This document shows positions 1 through 6,944 of a stretch of 13,821 bases of DNA, in pieces (position 1 is the stretch's first letter; each line of letters opens with the position of its first letter). The stretch comes from Chitinophagaceae bacterium (GTDB lineage Bacteria > Bacteroidota > Bacteroidia > Chitinophagales > Chitinophagaceae). A program made the translations under genes and the position numbers. The notes beneath the pieces were generated by a model that was given only the letters and a program-made list of their open reading frames with translations, was not told the origin of the DNA and did no database searches. Location of the stretch: assembly GCA_021323155.1 (NCBI GenBank), contig JAJTCI010000023.1, positions 1-13,821 on the forward strand, written 5' to 3'.

Positions 1-1
1 A

Positions 2-409
2 AATGAGGCGGGCCTTGACTGGACGGTAGACAGCGCGGGCACGGGTGACTGGCATGTGGGCGAGCCACCACATCACCTGTCACAGAAAGTAGCAAAGCTC
101 AACGGTGTAGACATCTGCAACCAAAGCGCGCGGCAGTTCAGGAAGGAGGACATGGAATACTTCGACAAGATCTACGTAATGGATAAGAGCAATTACGCCA
201 ATGTAAAGCAGATGAGCGGTGATCACTGGAATGAAAGTAAAGTTGAACTCTTCCTCAATGAGCTGTACCCCGGCGAACAGCGTGACGTGCCCGATCCCTG
301 GTATGGCGAAGAGCCAGGTTACCATGAAGTGTATCACCTGATAGAAAAGGTGTGCGAGCGGATCATCAGGAAATACTGCGAAGGCGAGATACGGAAAGTA
401 AAAGGGTGA
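2..409 (+). CDS. Low-molecular-weight protein-tyrosine phosphatase, 5'-truncated
   Basis: Cytoplasmic phosphatase of the LMW-PTP/arsenate-reductase-like fold, which removes phosphate from tyrosine residues. The frame is open from base 2 to the TGA at 407-409, giving 135 visible residues. Family marks seen in order: AGLDWTVDSAGTGDWHVGEP (the segment shortly after the P-loop), SARQF, YVMDKSNY, and VPDPWYG, whose Asp (codon 293-295) is the expected general acid of the DP[WY]Y loop. The family is usually about 150-160 residues, so roughly 20 N-terminal residues are missing, including the catalytic CX5R(S/T) P-loop, which lies before the window. The GTG at 56 is internal to the domain and is not a credible start. 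It is followed after 70 bp by hisS, which has its own promoter. The family is clear; the in vivo substrate is unknown. Confidence 0.93.
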   Translation, partial: NEAGLDWTVDSAGTGDWHVGEPPHHLSQKVAKLNGVDICNQSARQFRKEDMEYFDKIYVMDKSNYANVKQMSGDHWNESKVELFLNELYPGEQRDVPDPWYGEEPGYHEVYHLIEKVCERIIRKYCEGEIRKVKG

Positions 410-437
410 AAGGTGAAAAGGCAAAGTGCGTTTGGAG

Positions 438-461
438 TTTTGACTTTTTACTTTTGACTTT
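438..461 (+). repeat. Direct repeat TTTTGACTTT, two copies
   Basis: TTTTGACTTT occurs at 438-447 and again at 452-461, a 14-bp period, followed by the similar word TCTACTTTTG. It sits in the 70-bp PTP-hisS spacer and overlaps the likely hisS promoter. I recall comparable TTTTGACTTT strings scattered in Bacteroidota intergenic DNA. Whether this is a promoter feature or a low-complexity repeat cannot be decided from one copy. Confidence 0.5.
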
Positions 462-473
462 ACTCTACTTTTG
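440..473 (+). promoter_or_regulatory. hisS promoter (Bacteroidota type TTG-N23-TAnnTTTG)
   Basis: TACTTTTG at 466-473 matches the Bacteroidota -7 consensus TAnnTTTG exactly. A TTG at 440-442 lies 23 bp upstream, within the 17-23 bp range described for Flavobacterium promoters. The final G is 7 nt before the A of the hisS ATG at 480, so transcription would begin at or almost at the start codon. Confidence 0.65.
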
Positions 474-479
474 TCCCAA

Positions 480-1844
480 ATGAAACCATCACTACCCCAG
501 GGAACAAGGGATTTCAGCGCGGAGGTCGTGCGCAAACGCAATTATATTTTCGAAACCATCCGGAACGTGTTCGAATTATACGGGTTCCAGCCACTGGAAA
601 CGCCCGCGATGGAAAACCTCGATACCCTGATGGGCAAGTATGGCGAGGAAGGTGACAAGCTGATCTTCAAGATACTCAACAACGGCCTGGAGCGGCCTGA
701 GAAACACGCCATGGCCAAGGCCGATTTTGAAAAAGTGCTAGATGGAAAAAATACCAAAGGCATTACCGAGCGGGCCTTGCGATATGACCTCACGATACCA
801 TTCGCAAGGTTCGTGGCGATGAACCATGGACAGTTGTCGATGCCGTTTAAGCGTTACCAGGTGCAACCTGTCTGGCGCGCCGACCGTCCACAGAAGGGAC
901 GCTACCGCGAATTCTATCAATGCGATGCGGACGTGGTAGGAAGCAATTCGCTGCTGAATGAAGTGGAGCTGGCGAACATATACGCCACCGTTTTTAAGAA
1001 ACTGGGAATCCAGGTCGAAATAAAAATCAATAGTCGCAAGATCTTAACAGCGCTTGCCGAGGTCTGCGGCGGACCGGAACAGGTGATCAACATTACCGTC
1101 GCCATTGATAAACTCGATAAGATCGGGATGGATAAAGTGAAGGAAGAGCTGGCCACGCGTGGACTGAATATTGAACAGGTCAGCATCATTGAAAAATATC
1201 TTTCGATCAGCGGCGATAACCAGGAAAAACTGGACCAGTTGTCCGCACTTCTCGGCGCTAATGCGCAAGGCAACCAGGGCAGGGAAGAATTGCGTTATGT
1301 GCTGGACTATTGTCAACAATCAAGTTTCATCTGCGACCTTTCCATTGATTTCACGCTCGCCCGCGGACTCAATTACTACACCGGTATCATCTTCGAAGTG
1401 AAAGCTGGCAATGTGCAGATGGGCAGCATCGGTGGCGGTGGTCGTTACGACGACCTTACCGGGTTATTTGGTGTACCGAATATACCCGGGGTAGGCATCA
1501 GCTTCGGGGTGGACCGGATATATGATGTTATGGAAGAACTGCGGTTATTTCCCGGGACTGTTCAATCCGGAACGAAGGTGCTTTTTTTCAACCTCGGCGC
1601 TGAGGAGAGCAAACGAGCTTATTCCCTAATGCAGCAGTTGCGAGAAAAGGGTATCGCGACAGAACTCTTCCACGATCAGGCGAAATTTGACAAGCAGTTC
1701 AAATACGCCGAAAAGAAATCCATTCCCTACGCCGTGATGCTGGGCGGGCAGGAACTGCTTGATAACACCTGCAACGTCAAGAACCTGCAGACAGGCGAAC
1801 AGCAAACCATCGCACAGCAGGACCTCCCCGGCTTCCTCTCCTGA
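480..1844 (+). CDS. hisS: Histidyl-tRNA synthetase
   Basis: Charges tRNA-His with histidine (ATP + His + tRNA) in the cytoplasm; class II aminoacyl-tRNA synthetase. The protein is 454 residues, within the family's usual range. It opens with the typical PQGTRDF (residues 6-12). Motif 2 is VWRADRPQKGRYREF (131-145), with the tRNA/ATP-binding RPQKGRYR core. The histidine-specific motif is ARGLNYYTGIIFE (294-306), followed by GSIGGGGRYDDL (315-326). Motif 3 is GVGISFGVDRI (337-347). The C-terminal anticodon-binding domain starts near residue 364. I chose ATG 480 over an in-frame TTG at 471 because the TTG lies inside the promoter -7 element and the family N-terminus fits residue 1 here. The gene has its own promoter and is followed after 39 bp by a lipoprotein gene on the same strand. 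Identification is essentially certain. Confidence 0.98.
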   Translation: MKPSLPQGTRDFSAEVVRKRNYIFETIRNVFELYGFQPLETPAMENLDTLMGKYGEEGDKLIFKILNNGLERPEKHAMAKADFEKVLDGKNTKGITERALRYDLTIPFARFVAMNHGQLSMPFKRYQVQPVWRADRPQKGRYREFYQCDADVVGSNSLLNEVELANIYATVFKKLGIQVEIKINSRKILTALAEVCGGPEQVINITVAIDKLDKIGMDKVKEELATRGLNIEQVSIIEKYLSISGDNQEKLDQLSALLGANAQGNQGREELRYVLDYCQQSSFICDLSIDFTLARGLNYYTGIIFEVKAGNVQMGSIGGGGRYDDLTGLFGVPNIPGVGISFGVDRIYDVMEELRLFPGTVQSGTKVLFFNLGAEESKRAYSLMQQLREKGIATELFHDQAKFDKQFKYAEKKSIPYAVMLGGQELLDNTCNVKNLQTGEQQTIAQQDLPGFLS

Positions 1845-1883
1845 GACTGGCATACATTTCGAGTATGCTTAGGAAATTTCCGG

Positions 1884-2291
1884 ATGAAAGCTTATTTCCT
1901 TGGTTTGGCTACACTGCTGTTCGTGGCATGCGAGCGCAAAGCAATTCCCTCCAAACCAACGCATACCGCAACCACCGAAGGGACGGCCGCAAAGCCGGCC
2001 ACGGAGACGCCAACCGTGGTGGTAAACGGGGATGGTAAAGTGGTCAACTCATCCGTTAAGACCAATACAGGTAGCAAGGTGTATCCCGTTACCAGCGCCC
2101 GGTCTTTCACGCCCGCCCAGAAAAAGAACCTCATGCTCCGCTTCAAGACCGTACCGCCCAAAGTGCTCCATGTTCCGGAAAGCCTGTACAAAAAGAACGC
2201 GAAGGGTACGTATTACGTGTACAGCAGCAAGTTCTGGTACTGGAAGAAGAGCGATGGCTATTTCTACCTCGACGAGAACTATTACAACTAG
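1884..2291 (+). CDS. Small SPII lipoprotein with C-terminal YVY/YWK/DGY module
   Basis: No named family recognised. The 135-residue protein begins with a short lipoprotein signal (residues 1-15), with lipobox FVAC and the lipidated Cys at 16, so it should be anchored in the envelope facing the periplasm or surface. Residues 20-70 are a Thr/Pro/Ala/Lys-rich linker. The C-terminal part (97-130) is aromatic-rich: VPES, then YYVY (110-113), YWKKSDGY (119-126) and LDENYYN at the end. The same module closes the next gene, so the two are tandem paralogues in part. An AGGAAA purine stretch (1871-1876) lies 7 bp before the ATG and could act as a ribosome site. A degenerate -7 element, TACATTTC (1853-1860), may be a weak promoter; read-through from hisS is also possible. 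Function unknown. Confidence 0.8.
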   Translation: MKAYFLGLATLLFVACERKAIPSKPTHTATTEGTAAKPATETPTVVVNGDGKVVNSSVKTNTGSKVYPVTSARSFTPAQKKNLMLRFKTVPPKVLHVPESLYKKNAKGTYYVYSSKFWYWKKSDGYFYLDENYYN

Positions 2292-2374
2292 CGAATTAAC
2301 AATCAAAACACAGAAAACAGCCGCTGACCAATTAAGCTGGCATATTATTTAACAGTCATAGACAAAATAATTCT

Positions 2375-2944
2375 ATGAAAAGCTTTTTACTTGCCGCGGC
2401 TGCAGCTTTAACCTTTACGGCGTGCAGCAGGACTTCCAACCCGAGTGGGTCAGAGCCCTACCCCGTACCCCCGGGACAACCTGTGCCGGGCGACCCAAGG
2501 AATCCGGTTCCAGGTGGCGGTGAATCGCGCTATCCCGCTCCTTATCCATCCGGTGATAACACAACTACTTACCCGCAGGAGGGTCAAAAGGATGGTGTAG
2601 TTACTATTATCCGCACAGGTAGTAATAACCCGGAAGGTCTTCCTCCCGGACAGGCAAAGAAGAAATACGGTGGCAAGTCAGCGAAAGTATATGCACCCGG
2701 CCAACAAAAGAAAAACGGTGGTGCAGGTATGGCAACGGTGATCTCGGTACCGGATCAATATGCTTCACGCGCTACCAGCGGGCAGTTGTTCTATGTGTAC
2801 CGTAACAATACATATTGGAAGCAAAACGACGGGTATTACCACCTGGCGACTGATTCCAAAAACAAAGTAAGAGGCGATGATGATGACGATAAGAAAGTAA
2901 AAGAGAAAAAGAACGGAAAAGGTAAAGGCAAGAAGAAAGGATAA
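2375..2944 (+). CDS. Pro/Gly-rich lipoprotein with PPGQAKK motif and charged tail
   Basis: No precise function recognised. The protein has 189 residues. A lipoprotein signal ends in the lipobox TFTAC (Cys 17). Residues 20-70 are a low-complexity Pro/Gly/Ser/Tyr-rich linker, suggesting an extended spacer outside the membrane. Then comes LPPGQAKKKYG..KSAK..APGQQKK (89-113), a basic motif I recall from many small Bacteroidota envelope proteins of unknown role. Residues 125-157 repeat the module of the preceding lipoprotein: VPDQY, FYVY (139-142), TYWKQNDGYYHL (146-157). The tail (168-189) is five Asp followed by Lys/Gly-rich sequence. It lies 83 bp after its partial paralogue on the same strand and ends just before a hairpin terminator. 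Likely structural or binding role in the envelope; this is inference. Confidence 0.8.
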   Translation: MKSFLLAAAAALTFTACSRTSNPSGSEPYPVPPGQPVPGDPRNPVPGGGESRYPAPYPSGDNTTTYPQEGQKDGVVTIIRTGSNNPEGLPPGQAKKKYGGKSAKVYAPGQQKKNGGAGMATVISVPDQYASRATSGQLFYVYRNNTYWKQNDGYYHLATDSKNKVRGDDDDDKKVKEKKNGKGKGKKKG

Positions 2945-2949
2945 TTAAA

Positions 2950-2979
2950 AAGGTCTGAGAAAAACTCAGACCTTCTTTT
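2950..2979. terminator. Bidirectional hairpin terminator between convergent genes
   Basis: AAGGTCTGAG (2950-2959) and CTCAGACCTT (2965-2974) form a perfect 10-bp stem with an AAAAA loop. On the plus strand it is followed by CTTTTA; on the minus strand the loop and flank give T-rich sequence (TTTTTAATTAT). It separates the lipoprotein gene (+) from the DUF418 gene (-), whose stop codon begins at 2980 on the minus strand, so the hairpin sits right at both gene ends. Confidence 0.85.
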
Positions 2980-4375
2980 ATGCTACTACGGGTGCCGGTT
3001 CCGTACCGGGAGGAATGGCCTCCCGTCCGCGTGATCTTTTCATCGGTTGTTTTTTCCAGTAAGTAAGGCTTCTCCATAGCCATTCGAAGGGGCCAAACCT
3101 GAAGTATTGCAGCCACAGGTTACTGAACGCTATCTGGAACAACCATATGCCAGCCATGACGATGTACAACTGGTAGCGTTCGAACTCGCCGAACCACCTG
3201 AGGCCATAACCATAAAATATCAACGTACAGATGATCGACTGCATCAGGTAATTGCTGAACGCCATCTGGCCTACTTTAGAAAGCGCGCCCATCAACCATG
3301 GTACGACCCTGTATTTGTACAACAGCATAATAAGCGATAGGTGCCCCATCGTCACGAGCAACCTTCTCAACTGGTAAGGGTTCACCAACATCTCGTCGGC
3401 GAGCAGGGTAAAGTCAAACCCGATCCTTAACGCGGTGCGCAGGAAGAAGTAGTTCATCAGGAGCCCTGCGCCATAACCCACGACCAGCATCACCCAGTAA
3501 AACTTCAGGCTTCTTTCTCCCGTGAGGATGCGCCTGCGGAAAAAGAACATTCCGACAAAGAAGAACGCGATCGCGTCCCAGAAATAATTCTTATACAGTT
3601 TGATGCTTTCGAACTTGATATTGATCGGCGCGAGAGTTGTGAGGACATCCAGGTACCCACTCTGCATTTCCTTTTTTGTCCTGGCGGAAGCAGTACGCAC
3701 TTCGTTTATGTCCGTCCGCTTCTTCATCCCTTCCCATGACTCCTTCGCTTTCACCTGTTCTTCCGTGAGCTTTGCCTTTGATGCCTCCAGTGCCAACGCC
3801 TTTTCACCCTCTTTACGAACATTATTTGCCATGTACATTGGTACGCTTGTGAGTACAGTTGAGATGGCGAGGATGACGATGCTCATGATCAGCAATCCCT
3901 TCGCTTTCATGTTGCGGAAAGGGAACAGGAACAACCCGCAAAGCCCGTAATTGAACAGGATATCTCCCGGCCAGTTGAAGATGAACGCGTTTACCATTCC
4001 GAAGAGGATCAGCCAGATCAGCCTGCGGTAATAAATATCCGCAGCGTATAAGCCAGCCTGTTTTTTCTCCAGGTTCTGAAGGATGAGAATGCATCCTGCT
4101 CCGAACAGCATAGAGAACAGCGCGCGCATTGTGCCTTCGAACATGCCGTTCACCGTCCACCAGGTGTAATAATTAACGCCTGAGAATTCATCGCGCACGC
4201 GCAGGTCGAACACGTCCTGGTGCGGCATACCGAAGTAAGGAATATTCATCATGAGGATACCCAGCAGCGCGATACCTCTCACCGTGTCGATGATCCGTAT
4301 CCTGCCTGACTGTTCAAGTGGTGCAACAGGGCCCGCGGTGTCGGCCGAATAAAAAAGCCGGGTGAATTGTTTCAT
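2978..4375 (-). CDS. DUF418 family multi-pass membrane protein
   Basis: Predicted inner-membrane protein of 465 residues. Members of DUF418 are uncharacterised, and some are annotated as putative transporters. The N-terminal signature is RIRIIDTVRGIALLGILMMN (26-45), typical of the YeiB/DUF418 group. Further hydrophobic segments lie near 83-101, 117-135, 140-155, 160-182, 265-280, 292-312, 340-355, 370-392 and 402-420. A long charged, Lys/Glu-rich loop (about 187-240) interrupts the membrane segments. The C-terminal signature GPFEWLWRSLTY (428-439) is the DUF418 hallmark. I chose ATG 4375 (MKQFTRLFYS) because the 22 residues gained from an upstream in-frame start look unlike the family. It is divergent from the membrane acyltransferase across 97 bp. 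Family sure, role unknown. Confidence 0.92.
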   Translation of the reverse strand: MKQFTRLFYSADTAGPVAPLEQSGRIRIIDTVRGIALLGILMMNIPYFGMPHQDVFDLRVRDEFSGVNYYTWWTVNGMFEGTMRALFSMLFGAGCILILQNLEKKQAGLYAADIYYRRLIWLILFGMVNAFIFNWPGDILFNYGLCGLFLFPFRNMKAKGLLIMSIVILAISTVLTSVPMYMANNVRKEGEKALALEASKAKLTEEQVKAKESWEGMKKRTDINEVRTASARTKKEMQSGYLDVLTTLAPINIKFESIKLYKNYFWDAIAFFFVGMFFFRRRILTGERSLKFYWVMLVVGYGAGLLMNYFFLRTALRIGFDFTLLADEMLVNPYQLRRLLVTMGHLSLIMLLYKYRVVPWLMGALSKVGQMAFSNYLMQSIICTLIFYGYGLRWFGEFERYQLYIVMAGIWLFQIAFSNLWLQYFRFGPFEWLWRSLTYWKKQPMKRSRGREAIPPGTEPAPVVA

Positions 4376-4398
4376 CTGGCAGCAGTTTGTGGTGTAGA

Positions 4399-4430
4399 AA
4401 GAACTAATGTAATTAAATTCCCGTGGCAAA
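4399..4430 (-). promoter_or_regulatory. Candidate promoter of the DUF418 gene
   Basis: On the minus strand TTTG (4430-4427) is followed after 20 bp by TAGTTCTT (4406-4399), which matches TAnnTTTG at six of eight positions counting the two free ones. The spacing is right for the Bacteroidota sigma factor and the leader would be about 20 nt. The -7 box is poor, so this is tentative. Confidence 0.3.
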
Positions 4431-4458
4431 CCCAATAACACCGGCCGGAGTTTTATCT

Positions 4459-4466
4459 TACTTTAG
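4459..4466 (+). promoter_or_regulatory. Candidate -7 element of the acyltransferase gene
   Basis: TACTTTAG differs from TAnnTTTG at one position. Its last G (4466) lies 7 nt before the A of the ATG at 4473, the same spacing as in hisS and rlmN. No TTG is found at the expected -33 distance. The recurrence of the spacing is the main support. Confidence 0.45.
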
Positions 4467-4472
4467 GCGTTT

Positions 4473-5564
4473 ATGACAGGCAAACGCAACTTCGGGCTGG
4501 ACATCGCAAGGGCAACAGCCATCGCCCTTGTGCTGGCTACACACCTTTTCGGAAAACTAATTACGCCTGCCATCGGCCCGTTCTGGTACCTCGCCCACCT
4601 GGGAGTGGACATTTTTTTCGCGCTCAGTGGTTTCCTGATCGGATCCATTCTTATTAAGATGTCGGACACCAACAGCGGTACGCTCTCGCCAGGGAACACG
4701 TTTATTTTTCTCTGCCGGAGGTGGTTCCGCACCGTACCCCTTTACTACCTGGTGCTGTTGCTCGTATTCCTGGTAGAACGCTACGTGTACCACAATGTCA
4801 CCACGTTCGACTGGCGTTATATATTCTGGCTGCAGGCAGCCGGAGATCGACCGGTGTTTTTCGGGGAATCATGGAGCCTTTGCATTGAAGAGTGGTTCTA
4901 TTTTAGCTTCTCTATCCTGTTCTGCATTTTCTCTTATGCTACAGGCCGGCTGTTATCGCTAAAGCACAAGTGGCTTTTATTCACTTTGCTCTTTATCATC
5001 GCGGTGACGGTATACCGTACCCATTATTCAGCGCACGATTACCGATCGTTTAACATCACGTTCTTCCGACTGGATGCGATCGCATACGGCGTACTAATGG
5101 CTGTTGTGAACTTTTATTACCGGGACCTGGTCACTTCCCGGAGCCTTTTGATCATCTCTGTTAACGGGCTCGGCCTTACCGCCACGGGTATCCTGCTCTT
5201 CCTGTCAGGCACTTATATTAGTTTGTATTATACGCTGGCCGGAGCCGGCCTGGCGATGATCGTTTTCAGCCTTGGCTGGTTATACAGGAAGAAGGTTCCC
5301 GGGGCGAACGCGGTGTCATTCCTATCAAGGATATCTTATTCGGTTTACCTCCTCAACCTGAATATTATTTTACTGGTAGTCTTTATCGCCGGAGACAGTA
5401 ATAAGGCGTTGCTGGTAGCTGTCGCGCTCACGGCCGTTATCGTGGCATCAATGTTCACGTATAAGTATGTGGAGCAGGTGTTCCTGGGTATCCGGGACAG
5501 GACTATGGGGAATGATAAAAAAGCATTGGATGGTTCACTGCCTTCTACAAACGTTCGTAAATAA
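4473..5564 (+). CDS. Acyltransferase family 3 (OafA/YrhL type) membrane protein
   Basis: Integral membrane O-acyltransferase of the Acyl_transf_3 family, which moves acyl groups (often acetyl) onto sugars of surface polysaccharide, LPS or peptidoglycan. The protein has 363 residues, typical for the membrane domain alone; no SGNH domain follows. Seen in order: GLDIARATAIALVLATHLF (8-26) with the conserved family His at 24; HLGVDIFFALSGFLIG (42-57); RRWFRTVPLYY (82-92), the usual R.(L/F)R..P.Y motif; and SWSLCIEEWFY (133-143), the SWSL..E..FY motif. Many hydrophobic segments follow to about residue 345, then a short polar tail. It is divergent from the DUF418 gene, and its last 20 bp overlap the convergent thiolase gene. 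The acceptor is unknown; no polysaccharide genes are visible nearby. Confidence 0.92.
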   Translation: MTGKRNFGLDIARATAIALVLATHLFGKLITPAIGPFWYLAHLGVDIFFALSGFLIGSILIKMSDTNSGTLSPGNTFIFLCRRWFRTVPLYYLVLLLVFLVERYVYHNVTTFDWRYIFWLQAAGDRPVFFGESWSLCIEEWFYFSFSILFCIFSYATGRLLSLKHKWLLFTLLFIIAVTVYRTHYSAHDYRSFNITFFRLDAIAYGVLMAVVNFYYRDLVTSRSLLIISVNGLGLTATGILLFLSGTYISLYYTLAGAGLAMIVFSLGWLYRKKVPGANAVSFLSRISYSVYLLNLNIILLVVFIAGDSNKALLVAVALTAVIVASMFTYKYVEQVFLGIRDRTMGNDKKALDGSLPSTNVRK

Positions 5565-6738
5565 CCGCCGCGCCCTGTCCCACGCCTACGCACATCGTGG
5601 CAAGACCGTATTTCGCGTTGCGGCGTTTCATCTCGTAGATCAGCGTGGTGGATATCCGTGCGCCACTGCATCCCAGCGGGTGGCCCAACGCGATCGCGCC
5701 ACCGTTTACATTCACTTTAGCAGGATCAAGCGATAGGTCACGCATACATGCGATGGACTGCGCGGCGAACGCTTCGTTCAATTCGACCAGGTCGAGATCA
5801 TTGACGCTGAGCCCCGCCCTTTTTAAGGCCTTTTGCGTTGCCGGGACAGGACCGATGCCCATGATGGCCGCGTCTACTCCTGCGGCAGCCATGCTGACCA
5901 CTCTTGCGATGGGTGAAAGGTTGAATTGCTTTACCGCTTCTTCGCTGGCCAGTAATAACGCGGCGGCGCCATCATTGATACCGGAGGAATTCCCGGCGGT
6001 TACCGTACCATCAGCGGAGAAAGCGGGCTTCAGCGAGGCCAGTTTTTCCAATGTAGTTTGTCTTGGGTGTTCGTCCTTGTCAACGGTGATCGTTTGTTTT
6101 TTCTCCGCGACTTCCACCGCGAGTATCTCATCTTTCCACTTTCCTTCCGCCAACGCGGCAAAATATTTTTCCTGTGAAGAGAGCGCAAATTTGTCCTGCT
6201 CCTCCCTACCGATCTTCCATTGTTTCGCGACATTCTCAGCGGTCTCGCCCATACTGTAGGGATGATAGAGCGCGGCCAGTGTTTTATTGGTGAACCTCCA
6301 CCCGATGGTAGTATCGTAAACTTCCGTGTTCCTGCTCCATGCCTCACCGGTTTTCGCCATCACGAAAGGCGCGCGTGTCATGCTTTCAACTCCGCCCGCG
6401 ATGTACATCATACCATCACCGCACATCAAAGCCCTTGAAGCATCCATTACCGCGGTGAGCCCGCTGGCGCAAAGCCTGTTGACCGTAGACCCGGCAACGG
6501 TAACCGGCAAGCCAGCGAGCAGTAAGCTCATGCGCGCCACGTTGCGGTTGTCTTCGCCGGCCTGGTTGGCACAGCCCGCTATTACCTCCTCGATCGCGTC
6601 CAGATCAATATTCTTATTGCGGTCCACCAATCCACGGATCACATGGGCCAACAGATCATCAGGGCGTACAGATGCAAGTGCACCACCGTAACGACCGATC
6701 GGCGTGCGGAGGGCATCGATGATATAAACAGGTTTCAT
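5545..6738 (-). CDS. pcaF: Acetyl-CoA acyltransferase, 3-oxoadipyl-CoA thiolase type
   Basis: Thiolase that cleaves a 3-oxoacyl-CoA with CoA to acetyl-CoA and a shortened acyl-CoA; cytoplasmic. It has 397 residues, the usual length. The catalytic residues are present: nucleophile Cys 90 in NRLCASGL, His 353 in GGAIALGHPLG, and Cys 383 in TMCVGVGQG. Also seen are VESMTRAPFVM (118-128) and VELNEAFAAQ (318-327). GCANQAGEDNRNVARM (55-70) and YDTTIGWRF (141-149) resemble PcaF/PaaJ, the 3-oxoadipyl-CoA (or 3-oxo-5,6-dehydrosuberyl-CoA) thiolases of beta-ketoadipate and phenylacetate breakdown, more than FadA. No other gene of those pathways is in view, so a general beta-oxidation role remains possible. 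It stands alone on its strand, starting with ATG at 6738 and ending with a TAG inside the convergent acyltransferase gene. Thiolase certain; subfamily likely. Confidence 0.94.
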   Translation of the reverse strand: MKPVYIIDALRTPIGRYGGALASVRPDDLLAHVIRGLVDRNKNIDLDAIEEVIAGCANQAGEDNRNVARMSLLLAGLPVTVAGSTVNRLCASGLTAVMDASRALMCGDGMMYIAGGVESMTRAPFVMAKTGEAWSRNTEVYDTTIGWRFTNKTLAALYHPYSMGETAENVAKQWKIGREEQDKFALSSQEKYFAALAEGKWKDEILAVEVAEKKQTITVDKDEHPRQTTLEKLASLKPAFSADGTVTAGNSSGINDGAAALLLASEEAVKQFNLSPIARVVSMAAAGVDAAIMGIGPVPATQKALKRAGLSVNDLDLVELNEAFAAQSIACMRDLSLDPAKVNVNGGAIALGHPLGCSGARISTTLIYEMKRRNAKYGLATMCVGVGQGAAVIYERL

Positions 6739-6944
6739 GTTGTATACTGTGCTTTTGTACTGCTATTTAGGCCGGCGGTGTGTTCACGCGGGTGTGGCAC
6801 GCATTACTGCAACCGCTTGCTTAGCAGGCCGCCGCAAGTTATCAAAAGGGCTGTGAATCGTCCGTAAAAATTAATGAGTGCGCTCTTCCTTTTACCCCCG
6901 GGATGTTGTAATTTGTAAGTCGCCATAATCTAAAACGCTTGTAT

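Noticed and set aside
1850..1868. Hairpin GCATAC/GTATGC after hisS as a terminator
   Set aside because: Only 6 bp with a 7-nt loop and no T tract; too weak to call.
5645..6259. 204-residue plus-strand open frame opposite the thiolase gene
   Set aside because: Antisense of a coding sequence with all thiolase catalytic residues; Ser/Ala-rich with no family resemblance.
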